From assembly GCA_034423135.1 (NCBI GenBank), contig DAOUJC010000012.1:1-60023 (forward strand): a DNA stretch of 60,023 bases, in the 5' to 3' direction. A program made the position numbers and the translations under genes. The notes below the pieces were generated by a model. The model was not told the DNA's origin. It saw only the letters and a list, made by a program, of their open reading frames with translations, and did not search any database. Shown here in pieces: positions 56,492 through 60,023 of the stretch. This DNA comes from JAPPHY01 sp034423135 (GTDB lineage Bacteria > Chloroflexota > Dehalococcoidia > Lucifugimonadales > UBA2985). The number at the start of each line of letters is the position of its first letter. The stretch's first letter is position 1.

Positions 56492-56579
56492 TGGTGCCGA
56501 AGGCCGGATTCGAACCGGCACGGGGCTTTCACCCCAACGGTTTTTGAGACCGCCGCGTCTACCGTTCCGCCACTTCGGC
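56492..56579 (-). tRNA. tRNA-Leu (anticodon CAA)
   Basis: 88 nt including an encoded CCA (56494-56492). Acceptor gccgaag/cttcggc; D-arm ggcggaacggtagac; anticodon arm gcggt-ctcaaaa-accgt with CAA at 34-36; a long variable arm (tggggtgaaagccccgt); T-arm gccggttcgaatccggc. The long variable arm and the discriminator A fit Leu. Confidence 0.96.
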
Positions 56580-56607
56580 GTCGAGCTGCTTGTGTGTACG
56601 CGCCCCG

Positions 56608-57387
56608 CTAGGACGACGCCAGGCCGTCCGAGACAGTCTTCAGCGCCGCGGCCGCGCTCGCACGCACCATGCCCACGTCAGAGCCCAACTGGCACATCAT
56701 GAAGCCCTGCTCCATGCGGCGCACCGCCTCCTCCGGCCCTGAGCCGTGGTGGCACGGCACGAGACCCGTCGCGCGCGCCACGTCGACGACGCGCTGGCAG
56801 GCGGCTGCGTGCTGCGGGTCGGAGAATGTGCTGGGGCCGGTCGGGATGCCCAGCGACACCGCCAGGTCCGAGGGGCCGATGTAGAAGCCGTCGATGCCGG
56901 GTGCCTTCGCGATCTCCTCCAGGTTCTCCACCGCCTGCACGGTCTCGATCATCACCAGCAGTATGATCTCGTCGTTGGCCTGCTGGCCGTAGTCAGCCCC
57001 GCCGTAGAACACTGCCCGGTTGGGGCCAAGGCTGCGGTACCCCTGCGGCGGATATCGAGTCGCGCCGCCCGCCTTGGCCGCCTCCTCGTACGTGTTCACC
57101 AGCGGCACGATGATGCCGTAGGCCCCGGCGTCCAGCACGTACTGGATCTCCTTTGGGTCGTTCCAGGGCACCCGCACGATGGGCACGGTCTCCGTCGTCG
57201 AAATGGCCTGCAGGCAGGCGATGGCCCTGTCCGGCGTGATGCCCATGCCGTGCTGCATGTCCACGACGATCGCATCGTAGCCCGCGATTGCCATCGCCTC
57301 AGCGATGTACGGGTCACCGGAGGCGAGCCAGCCTGCCGTGGCCGGCTTACCCTCCCTCCAGAGCGCCTTTACCTTGTTCGGACGCAT
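56608..57387 (-). CDS. HpcH/HpaI-family aldolase
   Basis: 259 aa. Metal-dependent class II lyase that splits or forms 4-hydroxy-2-oxo acids. Seen: AGYDAIVVDMQHGMGI, IVRVPWNDPKEIQYVLDAGAYGIIVPLVNTYEEA (with Arg), LLVMIETVQAVENLEEIA (metal Glu) and GIDGFYIGPSDLAVSLG (metal Asp). ATG 57387 follows aaggaggg. It is downstream of the ThDP enzyme on the same strand with a 197-nt repeat-bearing spacer, so the two may act in one pathway. Confidence 0.92.
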   Translation of the reverse strand: MRPNKVKALWREGKPATAGWLASGDPYIAEAMAIAGYDAIVVDMQHGMGITPDRAIACLQAISTTETVPIVRVPWNDPKEIQYVLDAGAYGIIVPLVNTYEEAAKAGGATRYPPQGYRSLGPNRAVFYGGADYGQQANDEIILLVMIETVQAVENLEEIAKAPGIDGFYIGPSDLAVSLGIPTGPSTFSDPQHAAACQRVVDVARATGLVPCHHGSGPEEAVRRMEQGFMMCQLGSDVGMVRASAAAALKTVSDGLASS

Positions 57388-57449
57388 GATCCCTCCTTGG
57401 GCGGCGATTCCCGCGGGTGCGAGGGCCGGGGGCCTCCCCGCAGCCCTGG

Positions 57450-57553
57450 ATTCCTGCTTTCGCAGGAATGACGGGATGTGGTTCGTTCTTGCTCCCGCAG
57501 GCGTCTCACCCCCACACCCCTGGATTCCCGCTTGCGCGGGAATGACAGGATAG
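57450..57553. repeat. Two attcc(t/c)gc hairpin repeats between aldolase and ThDP genes
   Basis: attcctgc/gcaggaat at 57450-57469 (loop tttc) and attcccgc/gcgggaat at 57534-57553 (loop ttgc). Base changes are compensatory between the copies, so pairing is preserved, which suggests the RNA or DNA fold is what matters. Confidence 0.8.
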
Positions 57554-57584
57554 GAGACTGACGCATGACTTGCTCTGCGGCGGC

Positions 57585-59249
57585 CTAGTACTGGCGCACC
57601 TGGCGCGAGCGCCCACCCATGTCGCCGTACGAGACGTGCGGGTCGAGCACCACGTCCAGCAGCGCAGCCTTGCCGGAGCCGAATGCCCGCTCGAGCGCAG
57701 GCCGGATCTGCTCCGGATCCTCCACGCGCTCGCCGTAGCCGCCGAAGCCCTCCATGATCAGGTCGTAGCGCGTCTCCTGCGACAGGTACGTGCCGATGGC
57801 CCTGCCTGTCCTGCGGATGACGCCCTGCGTGGTCTGGTTCCATGCGCCGTTGTTGCCCACGATGCCCACGACCGGCAGGTTGAAGCGCACCATGCTCTCC
57901 ATGTCCATGCCGTTGAGGCCGAACGCGCCGTCGCCGAAGACGATGCACACCTGCTTGCCGGGCCGCGCAAGCTGAGCCGCCGCTGCAAAGCCGGTGCCGG
58001 GGCCAAGGCAGCCGAACTGTCCCGGGTCCAGCCAGTGGCCCGGCCTGTTGATGCCCAGCACCCTGGCAGCAAAGGTCACGGTGTCCCCGCCGTCTCCCAC
58101 CACTGTGGCGTCGTAGTCCAGGAAGTCCCTCAGCTCCTTCATCAGCCGCATGGGGTGGATGGGCGACTGGGTGCTGTTCAGCATCTCCTGGTCCGGCTCC
58201 TTGAGCGCCTTGTCCTCCGTCATCACCTCCTCCAGCCACTCACGGCCGGGCGAGCGATAACCCATGTTCCTCAGCTCGTCCATCGTCATCTGCAGCGTGG
58301 CCTTGACGTCGCCCACCACGCCGATGTCGATGTGGCGGTTCTTCCCGACCTCCTCGGCGTCCATCATCATCTGCATGACCGTGGCGTCCTTGTTGAACAG
58401 CACGTCACGCCCAAAGCTCAGCCGGAAGTCCACCGGCGTGCCGATGAGCAGGATGGCGTCCGAGTTCACGAGGGCGTAGCGCCGACCCGTGCTGCCGAGG
58501 TTGGGGTGGTCGGACGGAATGGAGCCGCGGCCCATTGAGTTCAGGAACACGGGCGCGTCGATCATCTCGACGAAGTCCCGCAGCTCGTCCCACGCCTGTG
58601 ACCACCAGATGTCGCTGCCCGCGACGATCGCCGGGTGCTTCGAGTTCTTGAGCGTCTCCGCTATCTTGCGCACGTACGCGGGGTCCGGGTAGGCGCGGGC
58701 CTCGGTGCGATAGCCTGTGGGCAGCACCAGGTTGTCTTCGTCAATGCGCCCGTTGACGATGTCGGTTGGAATCTCCAGGTAGACGGGGCCCGGCTTGCCG
58801 CTGGTGGCCTGCCTGAAGGCAGTGGCCACGAAGTCCGGGATGCGCCGGGTCTCCTGCGCCTGTTGCGACCACTTGGTGATGGACGACATCAGCGCCACGC
58901 CGTCGAACTCCTGCAGGCTGCTCATGAGCCGCTCGCGTACGGCGGAGTTGCCGCCGATGACGATCATGGGGCTGTTGGCCTGGTAGGCGTTGGCGACTGC
59001 CGTAATGGTGCCGGTAACGCCCGGCCCGGCGGTCACGATCGCCACGCCCGGCTTGCCCGTCACCTTCGCCCAGCCCTCCGCGGCGTGGGCCGCCGCCTGC
59101 TCGTGCCGGAAGTCGATCACCTTGATCCCGTTGTCTTCGCAGCCCTCGTAGAGGGTGTAGATGTGCCCGCCGTTCAGCGTGAAGACGTACTCCACGCCCT
59201 CCTGCTTCAGGGCACGACCGAAGGCTTCACCACCGCTGATCTCTGCCAT
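57585..59249 (-). CDS. Thiamine diphosphate-dependent enzyme (acetolactate synthase/decarboxylase family)
   Basis: 554 aa. N-terminal pyrimidine domain with the catalytic Glu in VIDFRHEQAAAHAAEGWAKVTGKPGVAIVTAGPG, central domain about 195-330, and the ThDP motif GDGAFGLNGMDMESMVRFNLPVVGIVGNNGAWN (GDG...NN). It resembles large acetolactate synthase-like and oxalyl-CoA decarboxylase-like proteins but has no certain subfamily marks. ATG 59249 follows aggagg. The nearby HpcH/HpaI aldolase suggests cleavage of a 2-oxo acid. Confidence 0.9.
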   Translation of the reverse strand: MAEISGGEAFGRALKQEGVEYVFTLNGGHIYTLYEGCEDNGIKVIDFRHEQAAAHAAEGWAKVTGKPGVAIVTAGPGVTGTITAVANAYQANSPMIVIGGNSAVRERLMSSLQEFDGVALMSSITKWSQQAQETRRIPDFVATAFRQATSGKPGPVYLEIPTDIVNGRIDEDNLVLPTGYRTEARAYPDPAYVRKIAETLKNSKHPAIVAGSDIWWSQAWDELRDFVEMIDAPVFLNSMGRGSIPSDHPNLGSTGRRYALVNSDAILLIGTPVDFRLSFGRDVLFNKDATVMQMMMDAEEVGKNRHIDIGVVGDVKATLQMTMDELRNMGYRSPGREWLEEVMTEDKALKEPDQEMLNSTQSPIHPMRLMKELRDFLDYDATVVGDGGDTVTFAARVLGINRPGHWLDPGQFGCLGPGTGFAAAAQLARPGKQVCIVFGDGAFGLNGMDMESMVRFNLPVVGIVGNNGAWNQTTQGVIRRTGRAIGTYLSQETRYDLIMEGFGGYGERVEDPEQIRPALERAFGSGKAALLDVVLDPHVSYGDMGGRSRQVRQY

Positions 59250-59422
59250 GCGAACCTCCTTCTCGGTCCTTCAAGCTCAAGTTCAATTCCGCACGCCATC
59301 GCGGAACTCCGCCGGGCACGACCAAAGAGGTGTCAGGAATGCGTGTGTCCGGCAATCACAAGCCTACAAACACACCCCTACTGTGTCAAGCCTTTGGGGG
59401 CCTCTCCGCCGCCTCCACCGTC

Positions 59423-59756
59423 ATTGCGGCCCCGCATCAAGTACGGGGCAGGCTCCAGCCGCAATCCAGGGGGGATAGACTCCTGCCTCCGCAGGAGTGG
59501 TTACGGAGGCGGTGCGCTTGGCCCCCATCCCAACCTTCCCCCGTCTGCGGAGGAAGGAGTAATTCTCTCCCCCTCGATGGGGGAGAGTCAGAGTGGGGGT
59601 GATCCCTCCTCTTCCCCTTCCGTCATTCCCGACCCCGATCGGGAATCCATCCCCCCGACCGACGCGCGGCCCCGCTCATGCCCTTCGACAAGCTCAGGGT
59701 GAGCGGACGAGATTAGGCCCGCTCATATGGTTCGACGGAGCTCACCATGAGCGGGC
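59423..59756. repeat. Repeat-rich spacer with at least six hairpin repeats
   Basis: attgcggc (59423-59430) and gccgcaat (59458-59465) enclose the module (59430-59457). Others: actcctgc/gcaggagt (59479-59498), ctctccccc/gggggagag (59565-59587), attcccga/tcgggaat (59625-59646), and two gctcat/gagcgg repeats (59672-59706, 59718-59756). No gene is supported in 59250-59932. Confidence 0.75.
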
Positions 59757-59932
59757 AAGAGGTGACCATGTCCGCGTAGGGGCGTCCCGTGTGGGCGGCC
59801 ACGTTGGGCAATCATGCCGGCGCAGGCTAAAAATCACAGCAGGTCACAAAAATCCGGCTGAAAAGTCACGGGAATATCACACGCACATGGTACGCTATAT
59901 ATTGAGTTTGCCCCAATATGGGAGGTGCTAGT

Positions 59933-60023
59933 ATGTCTATCATCCGACGCATTCTGGACCGGCAGCGCCGCCTTCTGAGGCCGGTCATGCCCGTTACTCC
60001 CCACGCCCCCCCCCCCCCCCCCC
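59933..60023 (+). CDS. N-terminal fragment of an unidentified CDS at the window edge
   Basis: ggagg (59921-59925) precedes ATG 59933, which opens SIIRRILDRQRRLLRPV and continues to the edge. The basic start could be the beginning of a membrane protein. A tatatt sequence near 59897 might be its -10. The last 18 bases are all C and probably artefactual, so only about 24 codons are reliable. Function unknown. Confidence 0.45.
   Translation, partial: MSIIRRILDRQRRLLRPVMPVTPHAPPPPP

Noticed and set aside
57388..58239. Upstream extension of the aldolase frame
   Set aside because: It crosses two intergenic hairpin repeats and then runs out of frame through the ThDP gene on the same strand; the aldolase starts at 57387.
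60006..60023. Run of 18 C at the window end
   Set aside because: It fits a sequencing or assembly end artefact (poly-G/poly-C tail) better than biology; it also corrupts the last codons of the edge CDS.

Overview
The window is one contiguous, GC-rich, densely coded bacterial segment. Its content best fits a Chloroflexota lineage of the Dehalococcoidia/SAR202 type. The reasons are two double-length CaiB/BaiF CoA-transferases, an enolase-superfamily racemase, UbiD, ThDP-dependent and FAH-family catabolic enzymes, many MFS transporters, and abundant short palindromic intergenic repeats. This placement is inference from gene content. No rRNA is present; one tRNA (Leu, CAA) is.

Layout. 1-10024 (+): end of a probable peptide-type ABC binding protein, two ABC permeases (DppB/DppC type), then a catabolic run of double CoA-transferase, DUF35 Zn-ribbon/OB protein, thiolase-fold protein, two HAD-like paralogues and a second double CoA-transferase. 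10159-11220: ArsC-type reductase and a PhnB/VOC-like protein. 11387-17769 (-): a MarR regulator followed by four tandem MFS exporters. 18149-21402 (+): Tag-like glycosylase, a molybdenum hydroxylase large subunit and a GG-ending sulfur carrier. 21794-22720 (-): a leucine-rich-repeat lipoprotein. 23187-27743 (+): MFS carrier, Ldh2-type dehydrogenase, FAH-family hydrolase, small barrel protein and LipB. 27740-29920 (-): cysteinyl-tRNA synthetase fused to a family 2 glycosyltransferase. 30020-31380 (+): FolP and FolK.

31532-32268 (-): Trm112-like protein and a CopD-like membrane protein. 32624-36369 (+): a heterodimeric ABC exporter. 36392-37948 (-): RecX and RecA. 38088-40154 (+): a lipoprotein metalloprotease. 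40151-43462 (-): a small winged-helix protein with a tiny membrane protein, then a sulfur/cysteine operon (Rrf2 regulator, MoeB/ThiF E1, CysM). 43554-48420: HIT hydrolase, an APH-like kinase bracketed by two related micro-ORFs, DUF2283, GIY-YIG protein, a TetR-UbiD operon with visible promoter and operator, and a Zn-ribbon protein. 48594-51364: LhgO oxidase, UbiA-type prenyltransferase and a small membrane protein.

51530-56409 is accessory: lipoproteins, an HNH remnant with two micro-genes, a VapBC module whose toxin carries an amber codon, a duplicated 3' end of the neighbouring enolase-family gene, an orphan HigA-like antidote with a leaderless promoter, and a HEPN-like protein. 56492-60023 holds tRNA-Leu, an HpcH/HpaI aldolase, a ThDP enzyme, a repeat-rich spacer and a truncated CDS ending in a poly-C run that looks artefactual.

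How it works together. Most of the window supports uptake and breakdown of organic acids or CoA-linked compounds (CoA transfer, thiolase/DUF35 chemistry, C-C lyases, decarboxylases, hydroxylase, 2-hydroxyacid oxidation), with efflux (MFS x4, ABC exporter) and housekeeping genes (recA, folP/K, cysS, lipB) between. The most unusual items are the CysRS-GT2 fusion and a 25-28 nt module found inside the loops of several different palindromic repeats, with unoccupied versions of most of those repeats in the same window.
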